NCBI RefSeq assembly: GCF_040869045.1
Contig: NC_090321.1
Location: 75,983,183 to 76,047,182, forward strand
Length of the DNA stretch: 64,000 nt
Reading direction: 5' to 3'
Source of the DNA: Eurosta solidaginis
Lineage: Eukaryota; Arthropoda; Insecta; Diptera; Tephritidae
Below the pieces are notes generated by a model, which did not search any database, had not been told where the DNA came from, and saw only the letters and a list, made by a program, of their open reading frames with translations. This document shows, one piece after another, positions 20,850 to 32,551 of this stretch (positions are counted from its first letter, which is position 1; each line of letters opens with the position of its first letter). A program made the translations under genes and the position numbers.

Positions 20850-22100
20850 TTATTGTTTTATTATTTTTGTTGGAATTGACGTGACTCTCGTGAACCCTCC
20901 AACTGTTTGTCTAACACAATGTTTTCGAGAACTCTTCCCCAATTTGATTTCGAGCGATATATTTGACCTGCTGCATAAGGTTCTTCTGTTTCTGTTTGGA
21001 TTGCTCATGTACGCTCGAGGATCAGTAACATGAAATACATATACTATATATTTTATCTTATTGGAAGGGTTTTGCAATATTCTAATAAAGTTTTTTTGAA
21101 AGTGGTTTACGTTTTCACAATTTTTAACATGATTGGGAAGTTCATTAAAACATTTCAGGCCTTTGTAAAATATATTTTGCTTGTCCATTTCTGTTTTGAA
21201 AAGAGGTAATCTAAAATTTGTATTTTCCCTGATTATGTAAGAGTGGGTTTCATTCACATACACAAGTTTTTCACTTAGGTAGTCTGGTAATTTACCATGC
21301 TTGAAAACAAATACAAATTTCATATTATGGTAATATATCAGCTGTTTCACACTCAACGAATTTAGTGCATTGTGAATGATAACTAAGTGTGATATCTTCT
21401 GCATAGACGTCAAAATTCCAAAGTGATTGGCTCACCTGATTTGTAATTGCCTATCGCTGTCTCATTCTGTATCTTTTTCTATCACCCGCTGAAGATAGGC
21501 GCCGCCATATCGAACACGCTGTCAAAACGATAAAAAGTAGCAATATTGAACATCCTGTCAGGCGGTTGTCAGATAAGATATCACACTTAGTCATCATTCA
21601 CAATGGTTTAGTGCATCGATCATACCATTGTTTACTATAAAAAAAAAAAAAATTACTATGGATCATACTCTTTATGGAAGTGTCGTACCTCATTTTCAAT
21701 ATAAATCTCATAGCTCTGTTTGCGTAACTTGTAACCTGTCAACTTGTGTTTCATTGGCAATAAAGAATATTGTAGGGCAATATAAAAATTGCGGTTCTAT
21801 AATGGATCTATAAACTGTCAACTTATATTTCTTACTAATAAGTTTACATGATCTATTCCAAAATCCAATTTTTTTGCCCATTTTGGCAACAATATAATCA
21901 ATATGATCCGTAAACCTCAGTTTGTTGTCAATCAGGAAAAAACTTAGTTTTCAGTCGGGAGCCATATACCATACCATATTCTGCGCTTTACTTACTTCTA
22001 GCTCTGCAGGAAATCTATGGAAAAAGTCGTAAATTTTATTTATAACGACCACCTTATTGTACAGATGCAAGTAGAGTAGGTATATGAAATCCAAACTTTA
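20850..22100 (-). pseudogene. LINE ORF2 C-terminal remnant (RT thumb and tail)
   Basis: From about 22100 downwards the minus strand reads FFLIDNKLRFTDHIDYIVAK, then KLTVYRSIIEP and LQVTQ-NRAMRFILKMRYD pieces in shifting frames. After MITE M3 copy 3 (21368-21605) it continues with NSLSVKQLIYYHNMKFVFVF, KHGKLPDYLSEKL, IFYKGLKCFNELPNHVKN. This is the usual region after the RT fingers in Jockey/CR1-type ORF2. Frameshifts and a 13-A run near 21643 break it. It may belong to the same broad type as the LINE at 58639. Confidence 0.7.
21368..21605. mobile_element. hAT-type MITE family M3, copy 3 (238 bp)
   Basis: Complete 238-bp copy inserted into the LINE remnant. Flanks ATTTAGTG (21360-21367) and GTTTAGTG (21606-21613) are an 8-bp duplication with one mismatch. 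Confidence 0.82.
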
Positions 22101-22278
22101 TGTGTATAAATATTGCATATATTTTTATCGCTTTACAAATATAAGGCAACTAATTTACGGTATTTTTAGAATGGTTAATGAGTATTTTAGGGCTACTGGG
22201 AATCTTAGGAATTCAGGTGTAAAAAATACGCTATGTAATGATAAGTAAGAAGGTACATTTTCAAAAACAAAAACTAAA

Positions 22279-22530
<252 letters not shown>

Positions 22531-22705
22531 TTATAATGACTAGTCTGTCTAGAATGCCAGATTTAGCAAATTAGAGCAAAGCAACTAACTGCGCAAATGC
22601 CTCGCAAACCTTAACTAGTCCCGTAACCTTATATGGAAATCGGGGTTACCTACAAGAGCTACGTCGGTGAAAGGCATTTACGCTTTTAGATGAATACACT
22701 CATTA

Positions 22706-22948
<243 letters not shown>

Positions 22949-23030
22949 CTAGAAAAATATGACAATTTTGATGTAAAATTAAAATTTAGAATCTGTAAAA
23001 ATTTATTATTTCTAAAATTTTTATTTTACA

Positions 23031-23536
23031 GCCCCACACCGCCCAGGGGCTTAAGGAGTCATCTCCGTAATCATTATGAGGAAATACGGCACCTGAGAAC
23101 ACAGCCGTATGAAGCTAAAAAACACAAGCAGGTCCTCAGTGAAATCCACAAGCAGGTGGACCTCTATGCCAGGAATTGCCCGGTGAATCCTGTACTTAAA
23201 GAACAATACCCAAAACTAGCAGAGGAGGAACGCTCTCTCCCTAGGGAAACCCGCGTCACTCTAGCTCAACTTCGATTTGGGTACTATAACAGGTTAAACC
23301 TAACCAGAATCAACTCCGACATACACAACATATGCCCTGCTTGTAATGTGTCCCTACATGACAGCAACCATCTCTTTAACTGTATTGTGGAACCAACGCC
23401 TCTAACACCCCTCTCATTATGGTCCAACCCTGTTCAAACAGCAAGTTTCCTTGAACTCCCGTTAGAGGGCATTGATGACAATTTGTGATCGGTCGCACCT
23501 ATTGGATGGGGCGAAGCACTGCTACAACAATAACAG
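23031..23536 (+). pseudogene. LINE B copy, 5'-truncated ORF2 C-terminus
   Basis: Starts inside ORF2 (PPRGLRSHLRNHYEEIRHLR), continues YPKLAEEERSLPRETRVTL, and includes a zinc-finger-like CPACNVSLHDSNHLFNC and the end LELPLEGIDDNL with a stop at 23486-23488, then the LINE B 3' end GCACTGCTACAACAATAACA. One open frame, so the truncated copy is relatively young. It lies in the Wdr47 intron, antisense to the gene. Confidence 0.85.
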
Positions 23537-23896
23537 GGTGCCCGGCCTTGTGGAGTGTTATCGATGTTAATGGTCCTTTGCCGGATGCAGATCCGGCACG
23601 TTCCGGTACCAAGCCCGACCATCTTGGGAACGATTTGTTTTGACCACATGCGACCTTCTAGGCCATCCCGTCCTCCCAGCCCCTAGATCCATGAGGAGTT
23701 CGGGGTCGCCAGAGCCTCGGCTGTTAATGAAACAGGATTCGCCACGGATAGGTGAGGTGGACAATTGGGTTTGGAGAAGCTATATATTGCGCTGGCAACC
23801 TGAAACGGTTGCGCTACACAACCCCTTGAATCTGGTATTTGAGTCGCCTCTTACTACAGGCATACCTACCGCGGGTATATTCTAACCCCCTAACCA
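23537..23896 (-). repeat. SINE-like repeat, copy 2
   Basis: Fused tail-to-tail to the LINE B fragment. Collinear with 34462-34888 (shared GGTCCTTTGCCGGAT, GAAACAGGATTCGCC, GGCATACCTACCGCGGGTAT). Read on the minus strand it begins in the GGGTTAGGGGG region and ends near the CAA tail. Confidence 0.72.
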
Positions 23897-25129
23897 GTGA
23901 CTGCATGTTCCATTGCTATGTCTCGCAGAGTCCGCTAGTGCAGCAGCTGCAGGAGGAGATTTCAGTTCTGGTGCACGTATTCGTAACAGACTTCTTTTTA
24001 TAAATGTTTAAATCATTTCTCGAAAACGGCTAGATCGGATCAACATATCAACAGAAAACCTAAGTAGAACTCTTTATTTTATTTTCGAATTGCCGATCAT
24101 TTAAAAAACAGAGCCCGTCTCGTGTTATACGATCCGTGATGGAAATCAATTTTTTAAATCGCAGTACCTTAGAAATGGTTAGTTGAATAAGGGAAATATC
24201 TGAAATGGTGGTAAGGCGAATCCATACAAGGTGATGGCAAAGCGATTTCAACCAATTCACCGTGCAGAAGAATGTCAAGTCAAAGGAAAATGTTCACTGA
24301 TTTCGATTAACTGACATACGAGCCGGACCCCTGCGTATCTTGCGCAACCAATATAAAAGTCTCTTATCAAATATCAACAGAAATCAGCAGTTCTATCAAT
24401 CAATTAAAACTTACAGTTGCGCTGCCATCTGGCGGGTGGTAGGAACTGTCGGTAATGCAGTGTAAATATTCACAATAGTGCCATAGTACAAATAGACTTC
24501 TTGTGTGCTCACAATCGTTTATTTTTAACAAATTATTTTAATAAAATATGGCTAAACAAAAGCATTACGACAAAAATTGCCCAAAGCTCCCTAATAGCCC
24601 GAATCTCCATCTTTACAACCAAAACTTTGTTTATAGATTTGGATTCCAAATAAGAGTGAAAAGGGACCCGTACATAAAAACAGCAATTAGAAATAATATA
24701 TATAATTCTTGTACAAGGCGTTGTACGGAAAATAATCAAGAAGAAGCAATTAGCTGTTGGTATAACAACACCTGGTACTGAATTCGCCTTAAATGGTAGC
24801 TACCAGTACTCATTAGGTCCATAACTTAATACAATTTTTACGAGTCTTTTGACAGATTCATATATATCGTTTGGGTGAAATGCTTTTCGATACGTGATCG
24901 TACAACACGTTACGGACCCAGCATTTATAGATATGTATAAATTATAGTTTATTAAATATTTTGGGAAAAATTTATGCAAGGCGATATGAATCCGCACTCC
25001 TGGGAGAAAAGGCTTTGAAGAGATTTACAAGGCCTTGTCTGTCCTGATGTTGGGTTGAATCAAAAAATTTAGTAAATTTAAAATTAAAAGTTGCTTTAAA
25101 AACGTTTTCATTTATTAAGCAATAGGGCG
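23897..25129. other. Intronic spacer, no gene seen
   Basis: A stretch at 24680-24790 is the reverse complement of 13030-13110, a dispersed repeat (shared ACAAGGCGTTGTACGGAAAA). The open frame 24548-24781 falls in that repeat. Confidence 0.5.
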
Positions 25130-26022
25130 AACGGACTAGATGGTCCCGTGCCTGAACTTCGAAAAAGATCGTGGGGCTACATTAGAGCCGGAGGGTTTGC
25201 ACAAGGATGCGGAAAAACTACGCAAGTATATACCGATGGTTACAAATTAATGGAATGGCTGGAGTGTACTGTGTCGATTCAGAAATAAGTAGAATCTACA
25301 GGTTGCCAAATCACTGCAGTGTCTTTCAGGCAGAAACAGTAGCCGCGAAGAAAGCAGCAGACATTCTGGAAGATGTCGGGTGAACATATCGTCGGTCCCA
25401 TGGAAGACTAGCACGTTTAAAATTCCCATGGAAGACTATCTCGGTTCATGTTAGCGTGGAAAACTAGTACGTTTCACTAACAACTGGAACATCCTCAACG
25501 TGTTCCCGGTCATAAGGGGAGAGAAAGTAACGAAAAGGTCATTGAGTTGGCAAATGAGGGTGCACCACTCCATGAATGGACGGTAGACATCCCTTTCCGT
25601 GGACAGAAGCATAGGGCTGCAAAATTTCTAAGATCATGTGCAAATTCTACGACGTTAGACTCACAAGATGCTCATATCTATAAAGGAAGCAGAAGACTTA
25701 AGGCTCACGGTGGGCATACTAACTGGAACGGCCTTCTGGCGTCACATGCTTATTGGTTAGGACTCGTCAGTAGCAGGAGGTGTAGGAAGTGCGAGATGCA
25801 GGAAGAAATGGTGGAAAGAGTTCTGTTTTCGTGTCCTGTGCTCGCGAGGTCAAGCTGCTAGAAAACTTCTAATATTTGCCAAGAGGACGGAGTTGTTCTA
25901 TAACAAAAGTCCCATGCCTAATTGAGCTTTTTCAGTTTGGTCGTCAAACAAATTCTGGCAACACTATGGACACGATTTATTTAATGTGGAGTCTTTATTG
26001 ATTAGCCAGTTCAACCTAACTA
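25130..26022 (+). pseudogene. LINE RNase H and C-terminal remnant
   Basis: Pieces in several frames read YTDGYK, VYCVDSEISRIYRLP, HCSVFQAETVAAKKAADIL, then NEGAPLHEWTVDIPFRGQ and CRKCEMQEEMVERVLFSCP. These are the RNase H motifs (Asp and Glu) and the terminal Cys/His-type finger of Jockey/R1/I-like LINE ORF2. Multiple frameshifts and stops. It ends in a GTTCAACCTAACTA stretch like the tails of related LINEs. Confidence 0.68.
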
Positions 26023-26177
26023 TTGCGCTCCCCGCTTGATAAAACCTATATAAATTATAGATGGATTATGTTCGTGAACGATCAGCTTTTCTTGGGGATC
26101 AATCATTTGGGCGACAAATGTTGCAGGGTCCGCTTCTCATTCAAATCATTGGATGGTCTAAATAAGCACATACATAC

Positions 26178-26574
26178 CTGTGATCCTGAAACGAACATAA
26201 CACCGCCCCAGTTATATAAAGATAGTATATGTCCACTGTGGCCGCTTAGCGCTTGATAGGGTGTTGCAGATGCGCAATCAGTAACATAAATTTTACAATT
26301 GCCAGCACCACCACTTATAAGCAAGCGAGATTTATTTATCGAATCTTCCAAAAAGCATAAATCTCTAATTGTGCCATCGTGCATTGTTAGATCTATTTCA
26401 CGTCCTTCCAATTGTGTTTCATCGTTATTAAAATGCATTAACTTCACGGTCTTATCATTGGAACCAGTTGCTATTAGTGCGCCATCTGCCGACCATGAAG
26501 TACAATAAATTGAGCCTTTATGATGTTTTGTGCGTTTGAATAAAACAGTCGGCTGCTGGACTTCCTGGAACTTT
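26178..26574 (-). CDS. Wdr47: Wdr47, exon with first WD40 blades
   Basis: The acceptor TTTTTTTATAG precedes one base that completes a Lys codon; then KFQEVQQPTVLFKRTKHHKG, SWSADGALIATGSNDKTVKL, MHDGTIRDLCF, ISGGAGNCKIYVTDC, ALSGHSGHILSLY and SGSQ before the donor GTATGTATG. 397 bases, phase 2 in and 0 out. The FKRTKHHKGS and HDGTIRDL strings are diagnostic of Wdr47. A 1-kb palindrome (26628-27618) lies only 53 bases upstream of the exon, in the branch-point zone. Confidence 0.93.
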
Positions 26575-26627
26575 CTATAAAAAAAAAATGGCATTTTGGT
26601 TAAAATAGGTATTAAATGCATACATAT

Positions 26628-27618
26628 GGGGTATTCCATCCCATTTCGACAAATTTTGAACCCGACCCCTTTAGAATTGGCTGAAAGTTTTTCTTCTTTT
26701 TCTAGCTTACGAAACACGTTTTTCAGATTTTTTTCGAATTTTTTCATCCAACTCAAAAAAAGTTATGAATTTAAAAAAAAAACACCGTTTTTGTTTTCAA
26801 AATGCTATAAACTTTTTCAAAAATTTACCGTTTGGGATCTTTTTTTTTTAATTTGTTTTTAAATTTACTTTTCGGAAAAAATACAAAAAAAATTTTTAAA
26901 GTTTTTTTTTTTTTTTAATTTTTCAGTTTTTTGAGATTTTTCGAATTTCGCCATTTTTTTTTCCTCATAAAAAACTTCAATCAATTCTGCAATCATCCCC
27001 AGTAATCCCGGAGTGGGCCGATTTTTTTTTATATTTTTTTTTATTTAATTGAAATAAAAATTTTCAAAAATAAAATTTTTTTTTTTTTTATCAATTTTAT
27101 TTATATAACAAAAAAAATGTAAGAAAATGATTTTTAAGTATTCTTTTCTTTATATATTATGGTAATCTACGATTAAAATGACTCGCTTTCGCTGTCCAGC
27201 AACTGCAACTGGTTATTTTAATCGTAGATTACCATAATATATAAAGAAAATAATACTTAAAAATCATTTTCTTACATTTTTTTGTTATATAAATAAAATT
27301 GATAAAAAAAAATTTTTATTTTTGAAAATTTTTTTTTTAAAAAAACTTTAAAAATTTTTTTGTATTTTTTCCGAAAAGTACATTTAAAAACAAATATTAA
27401 AGAAAAAAAGATCCCAAACGGTCAATTTTTGAAAAAGTTATAGCATTTTGAAAACAAAAACGGTGTTTTTTTAAAAATTCATAACCTTTTTGAGTTGGAT
27501 GAAAAAATTTAAAAAAATTCTGAAAAATGTCTTTCGTAAGCTATAAAAAGAAGAAAAACTTTCAGCCAATTCTAAAGGGGTCGGGTTCAAAATTGGTCGA
27601 AATGGGATGGAATACCCC
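26628..27618. mobile_element. Foldback element: 1-kb palindrome
   Basis: Left GGGGTATTCCATCCCATTTC and right GAAATGGGATGGAATACCCC are outermost ends of arms of roughly 550 and 410 bp that pair almost throughout; the unpaired centre is about 30 bases near 27180-27210. ATAT flanks both ends. The ORFs within are AT-rich chance frames. Confidence 0.85.
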
Positions 27619-28356
27619 ATATATAGAAGTAGTAAAAAATGCACTTCAAAGAAATTCATTAACGTTATTTCAAAATATTGCTTCTTTTGATAAAAAAGAC
27701 AGGTATTGTTAAGTAAAAACAATAAAGCGTTTTTAGAGAGTATTGGTACTGACTGGAATTCGCGTTTTTTGATATATGTATGCCGGGGGGTTGATAAAGA
27801 ACCTGATGTAATTTTTTCAAAATTCATAATAGCGCTTCATTTTTTAAAACTATTTGGGTTCTTGTGAAACTCGGTATCCGCGATCTTATTTTATTTTGCT
27901 TATTTAATTTAATTGAATTTAATTATATTATTTTTTATAATAGCCGATGGCCCTGGTCAATTTAAAACTTATTTGAACCATAGGTCTAAAATCCTAAAAT
28001 TTTTTTAAGCCAAAACCAAAAACTATCAAAACTCTATAAAATAGAAACTTGTATATACGTCTGGTTTTAAAACAAACTCCAAAAGTATTGTGAATTCCTA
28101 CAAGTAAGAATCTTGAGATACACTACCTGTCAAATAAGGCTGACAGGAAGAATGGCTGTCACGAATAGCCAGATAATGGAAGAAAAGTTTGTTTGCTCTA
28201 GGTAATTAAACGGCATTGTGGAAAAACTATTGAGCAAATGATTTAAGTAATCGAACAGCTATTCAACAGACTATCGCCCCCCAATTCCAACCTTCGCTAA
28301 CGCTAAAACTCCTTTGCCAAAAATATCTATAAAAGTATCAAGTCAGCTGTTTACTA
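27619..28356. other. Intronic AT-rich spacer
   Basis: No recognised feature. Confidence 0.5.
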
Positions 28357-29103
28357 CACTGAAAGAAAAAGACTGGTAAAGTCATCCGAAATACGGGTCA
28401 ATTCAACCTAAATTTCTGTAAATTTTTATCCATCGCAACAAAGTGTTGAATCAACTGCGCACAATTCGTTGATTCGTAATTGACCGTTTTAGTAGTCAAA
28501 TGAACCAAAAAAGTTGTTGTGACAGCTTTGTACGAAAGTACCTATGTTGCGGCATTTGCAAGGCAGATGAGCTTTCATTGAGATCTTTTCATGGCAGAAA
28601 TACACTCGGAGTGCTTGCCGAACAGTGCCGAGGGGCGAAAAACATTATTTCTAAAATTTTTATGTTGCTTTGCCCGGGGTGTAAACCCAGGGTCTTCGGT
28701 GTGGTAGGCGGAGCACGCTACCATCACACCACGGCGGCCGCCATATGCATACGTAAATATGTGCATACATATAGTACACAGCATACATAAGTACAAAGTG
28801 GAGAGCGCAGTGTGCGTAAAATTCTCTTTGATATTTGCTCATGTTGATCGCTGTTGAAATGACCAGTGAGATCAGTTGTGTTAACAAAAAAATCAGTTAG
28901 ATTGATTAGGAATCTGTCAATTTTACAGAATTTTGTTAACTTAAGAGCGACAATTTCTCTTCTGTTGAAATGACTAAACAAATTTGTTCGCTTGACAAAG
29001 AACTCGGTCGAATAAACCATAATTCGATCAATTTCACCGAATCTCCGTTGACAAGAACAACAGAACCGATTTGTTGATTTTACTAGCACCATTTCTTTCA
29101 GTG
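28357..29103. mobile_element. Tc1/mariner-type non-autonomous element (747 bp)
   Basis: Ends CACTGAAAGAAAAAGACTGG and CTAGCACCATTTCTTTCAGTG in inverted orientation, with TA on each side (28355-28356, 29104-29105). It contains internal GTTGATTC/AAATTGACC-like repeats and a nested tRNA-derived SINE. No transposase. Confidence 0.75.
28530..28745 (-). repeat. tRNA-derived SINE
   Basis: The minus strand reads GTGGTGTGATGGTAGCGTGC (A-box region), CCTACCACACCGAAGACCC and GGGTTTACACCCC (B-box), then CAAAGCAACATAAAAATTTT. Arms around the B-box form a T-stem-like hairpin (CCTGGG/CCCGGG). A related fragment is at 10236-10350. Pol III promoter function is inferred from the boxes. Confidence 0.78.
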
Positions 29104-29695
29104 TATTGTGAAAATTTTTTCAAACATTCGCCACTTGTATGAATTCACAATGGCCAAGAGTTTAAGCTTGTTGCTGAATATAACAAAATTTTTATTTTAC
29201 TTCTGAAAAGTGCTGCAAGTCATACATAGATTCTTTATGGAAACATTTTTATGCATATAATGTATCATAATATGGTTAGTTCAGTAGGTAGAGCAAGCTA
29301 CTATAATCCGTGGCTCATCGATTCGAAACCAGGCCACCGCCCGTTAGATTTTTTTATAGCTCTGTATATATGTACATATATAACCTACACTGTGCGCGTA
29401 TTTTCAGAAAGGCCTGTTTAATCTATATTTGAACCCAAATTTGGTTTTGTCATATTTGTAGTACAGAAAAGTTTCATGTTTAGGTTCAAACTTTAAGCCG
29501 TGACCCATATGTTGTGATATTTTAATTATTCCTAAGGCCCACTTCCATAACGGCAAGTTATCTTTTCAACTCAGAGTTAACCGACATAAGAGGTTGATAT
29601 TGTAAGCGCAATATGTCTGTAAAAATTTTATTATGCATTAATTTGTGAAATTTACAATTGTTTTTAATTTATCGGCCTATTGATAAATGATGACG
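29104..29695. other. Spacer with a tRNA-like sequence
   Basis: 29274-29335 reads GGTTAGTTCAGTAGGTAGAG (A-box/D-arm-like) and CATCGATTCGAAACCA (T-arm-like), with an anticodon-arm-like GCTAC-TATAATCC-GTGGC between. No matching acceptor stem is visible, so it is treated as a decayed tRNA or SINE head. Confidence 0.5.
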
Positions 29696-30188
29696 GTTAG
29701 AGCTCAAGGCCAGAACAATAATTTTTTTTCTAATGATAATTATTATTTTTATTTTTTATTTTTCTATAATTGAAAAAGTGTATTTTGTTTTTGGAATAGT
29801 AAGTAGAAAATTTTTCATACAACCTGCCATGGCTTCGCAGATAGATCCATTTCGAAGGGTGCTAAGTCTTCATCATCATTCCGCTTTAGGCACGCTGCGC
29901 TAACCATTTAGTTATACAGCGGTGGTTTGTTTGACTGGCAAATTTGCTACTTCTATTCCTCCTTACCAACTATATTTAATCAGCGTTGCGCCATCTGTTC
30001 CAAATCACTGATAATGGTGGATTTGTTTATTGTCAATTACTTTGTTTGACAGGTTTTCTAAAAATTGTCTACTTACTATTCCAAAAACAAAATACAGTTT
30101 TTCAATTATAGAAAAATTAAAAAAAAACAATAATTATCATTAGAAAAAAATTATTGTTCTGGCCTTGAGCCGAATCGAACCTTGAATC
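29696..30188. repeat. Foldback with tRNA-like interior and 13-14 bp flanking repeats
   Basis: Arms of about 130 bp: GAGCTCAAGGCCAGAACAAT at the left and ATTGTTCTGGCCTTGAGCC at the right. ATTTGTGAAATTTA occurs outside both arms (29641 and 30190). The minus strand of the loop has AAATGGTTAGCGCAGCGTG and CCCTTCGAAATGG, which look like A- and B-box words; a B-box-like GGTTCGATTCGG also lies at the right arm end. Confidence 0.6.
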
Positions 30189-30234
30189 ATTTGTGAAATT
30201 TAATTTAAATTGACGTTTAACCGTTTAACGGTTA

Positions 30235-30690
30235 TGGCCGTCAAACAAGACGCGCCAGTCGCTTCTTCGCTATGCTAACTGGCGACAACTGATCACACCA
30301 AGGGAATCTAAATATTTTTCCATCTGGTCCTTCAGCGGAGTAGGGGCTGCCCTCTTCCTCTGCTTCCTTAAACAGGTTCCGATAAAAATACTTTCTTAGC
30401 CGTAGCGTCATCTTTTATTCACATAACATGGCCTAGCCAGAGTAGCCGCTGCATTCGCTGGACTATGTTGATGTCTGCGTAGAGCTCGTACAGCTCATCA
30501 TTAAATCTTCTTCAGTACTCGCCATCGACAACGCGTAGAGGTCCGTAAATTTTTCGCAGAACTTTTCTCTTGAATACTCTCTGAGCAACTTCATCTGATG
30601 TTGTCATGGTCCATGCTTATTTCCCATATAGCAGGACGGGTACTATAAGTGACTTGTAGAGCATGATTTTTGTTTGCCAAGAGAGAACTT
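30235..30690 (-). pseudogene. RTE-type LINE ORF2 C-terminal remnant
   Basis: The minus strand in several frames reads VFKRKVLRKIYGPLRV, FNDELYELYADINIVQRMQR, LLWLGHVM and PTPLKDQMEKYLDSLGV. NDELYxLY, IVQRMQRLRWLGHV and the W-K-D-Q-xE-KDL motif belong to the region after the RT of RTE-clade elements. Stops and frameshifts throughout. Confidence 0.75.
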
Positions 30691-31100
30691 TACTTTTAAA
30701 TTTTTTTTAAGATCGTTATAACTTTACAACTTCTCCCAATGATAATGAAGCTCAAAACGTCATCTAGCCGCTGGCATCATTAGATGAGGCGGCTTTGTAA
30801 GAATTCGAAAGAAAAGTAAGCGTTGTCGACAACGTGTACTAAAGGAGATTTATTTGGGATCCGTAAGATATGTCGAAAAAAATTGTCGAAACACAAAAGG
30901 TCGAATCCTTAAAAACCTCCATACAGAAATTTTATTTTATCGAATAAAAAAACGTCGAAAAAAGAAAAATGATCGAAAATAGCCGAAAAAGGTCGAAGTT
31001 GGTATACTTAAAGCAAAACTTTAAAAACAAAATTTTAAGACAATGTTTTATTAACGTGGTTGTAAATTATGACAGCATCAAAAAAAAACTATACTTGTAC
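30691..31100. other. Intronic spacer
   Basis: No recognised feature apart from TCGAAAA-rich simple sequence at 30870-31010. Confidence 0.45.
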
Positions 31101-31692
31101 CAGGGATGCACCTTAACGTTAAGCTAATCGTTTATCAAAAAATTTCCACCGTTTCCGTTGAAACACTTCGAAATATTATCGATAAAGAAATTATCAAGAT
31201 AAATTGTATCTCGTTTTTAACCGAAACGAAAAGCTTTCGTTAACGTTAAAAACGTTAACGAAAACGTGATACTTTATGTTTGAATTATGCTGGCAATGCT
31301 AATAGCCATGGTGAAGCCGTAAGGTGGCAACAACGAGCGCACATACACACACAAGCTCTATGTAATTTGTTTGTGTAATTCGTTGGTGGTAATGTCAAAA
31401 ATACTCTGAGAAATGTTCGTACTGTCAAAATTCATGAGAAAAGTTGCAATCAGCTTGGATAATGCTTTCACCTTTAATGACTCCGCCATCAATCAGCTTT
31501 GCCAGCATAGTTTGAAATTAATAATCAACATAAACGATTTGATTTCGTTTTGATATGGCAGAAAACGAAACGAAATCATTTCGTTAATTTGACGATCTTA
31601 ACGTTAATAAACGAAACGAAATGACTTCGTTTCGTTTATTAACGTTGATTATCGTAACGAAATGATATCGTTTCGTTGGTTAAGCATGCCTG
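31101..31692. mobile_element. hAT-type non-autonomous element (592 bp)
   Basis: Ends CAGGGATGCACCTTAACG and rc CAGGCATGCTTAACC; perfect 8-bp duplication ACTTGTAC (31093-31100, 31693-31700). The inner ends are rich in AACGTTAA and ACGAAACGAAAT words that form further inverted repeats. No transposase. Confidence 0.82.
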
Positions 31693-31889
31693 ACTTGTAC
31701 AATGAATCGTGGGAGTGCAGACGGCACCAATATAAGAAATTTAACGTAATTTTTGGAAATAGTATTCATATGAACTATATTAGAGGTTTTTCTATTTAAA
31801 AAAATAATATTTAGGAAAGGTTTTGTTTGTATGTATTTAAGGAAATCAACGTGTTGGCCATTTCTGAAATATCCGGGATTTTTGCCTCA

Positions 31890-32480
31890 AGATCTCGCAG
31901 ACCATTAAAAAATTTTCAGGAGTAGCTCCTTGCTGAGGGATTGTCCCTCTTTCGCTTACTCCAGAGAGGCTTCGAACCTAACCCCGATTTTTGGAATTGG
32001 TACTGCTGCGTCGGCTGAAAAGAAATAGAGATACATAAAATAGTCACACTTTTGTCTGTATATCTCGTGCAATGCGTAGTTTCACCTAGGGTTAACTCCT
32101 AATAATCGTCGCGAACACAATTCCTTTAAATCATTTGTGACTCCTTGGCGGCCACGCACAAAGGCGACTTACGGTTGCTATTAATGGTCTTTTAATACTC
32201 ATGACTCTCGTGATACAGGGCGCCTTCAGTTGTTTCGGCTCTTTTTAAGAGCTATTCCCGATGTGCGAACAGTAGCAATCCCGACCACCAGTCTCTACCA
32301 CGCCTCCTAACCCTCACACCATATACCAGCACAGAAGCATAGGACTGCGACTTCGAACTCATACCTTCGTCGACGTCACTTTCCTAGAAGCTCTAGGTGT
32401 AGCTCCAAAGACTTTCCAACGATGCTTTTGTTGCGCTATGCTGCCGAGCTACACCAGAGAAACACATTGAAACGTTAGGG
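31890..32480 (+). pseudogene. Decayed LINE B ORF1 fragment
   Basis: Aligns with about 1775-2410: CTCCTTGCTGAGGGATTGT, CTTCGAACCTAACCCCGA (the former 2A-like GxEPNPxP region), GGTACTGCTGCGTCGGCTG (Trp-Tyr-Cys-Cys) and GTCACTTTCCTAGAAGCTCT. Much older than the 1654 copy. The twin-primed LINE B at 32552 is inserted just downstream. Confidence 0.62.
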
Positions 32481-32551
32481 AGTGACTATTCGGCCAAAGA
32501 TGCCGCCCTAGAAATCATAAGCAGTCTAAATGGATGGCATTGCGTAATGGG

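Larger units (their letters stand above)
22949..26177 (-). other. Wdr47 intron with LINE and SINE-like insertions
   Basis: Bounded by exact GT (26177) and AG (22949) borders. It contains a LINE B 3' fragment (23031-23536), a SINE-like repeat (23537-23896), unassigned DNA with a dispersed repeat near 24540-24800, and a LINE RNase H fragment (25130-26022). Confidence 0.8.

Noticed and set aside
24548..24781. Small gene with product starting MAKQKHYDKNC
   Set aside because: Part of it is a dispersed repeat also found inverted at 13030-13110, so the frame is probably fortuitous.
29274..29345. Functional tRNA gene
   Set aside because: D- and T-arm-like words without a pairing acceptor stem; more likely a decayed tRNA or SINE head.
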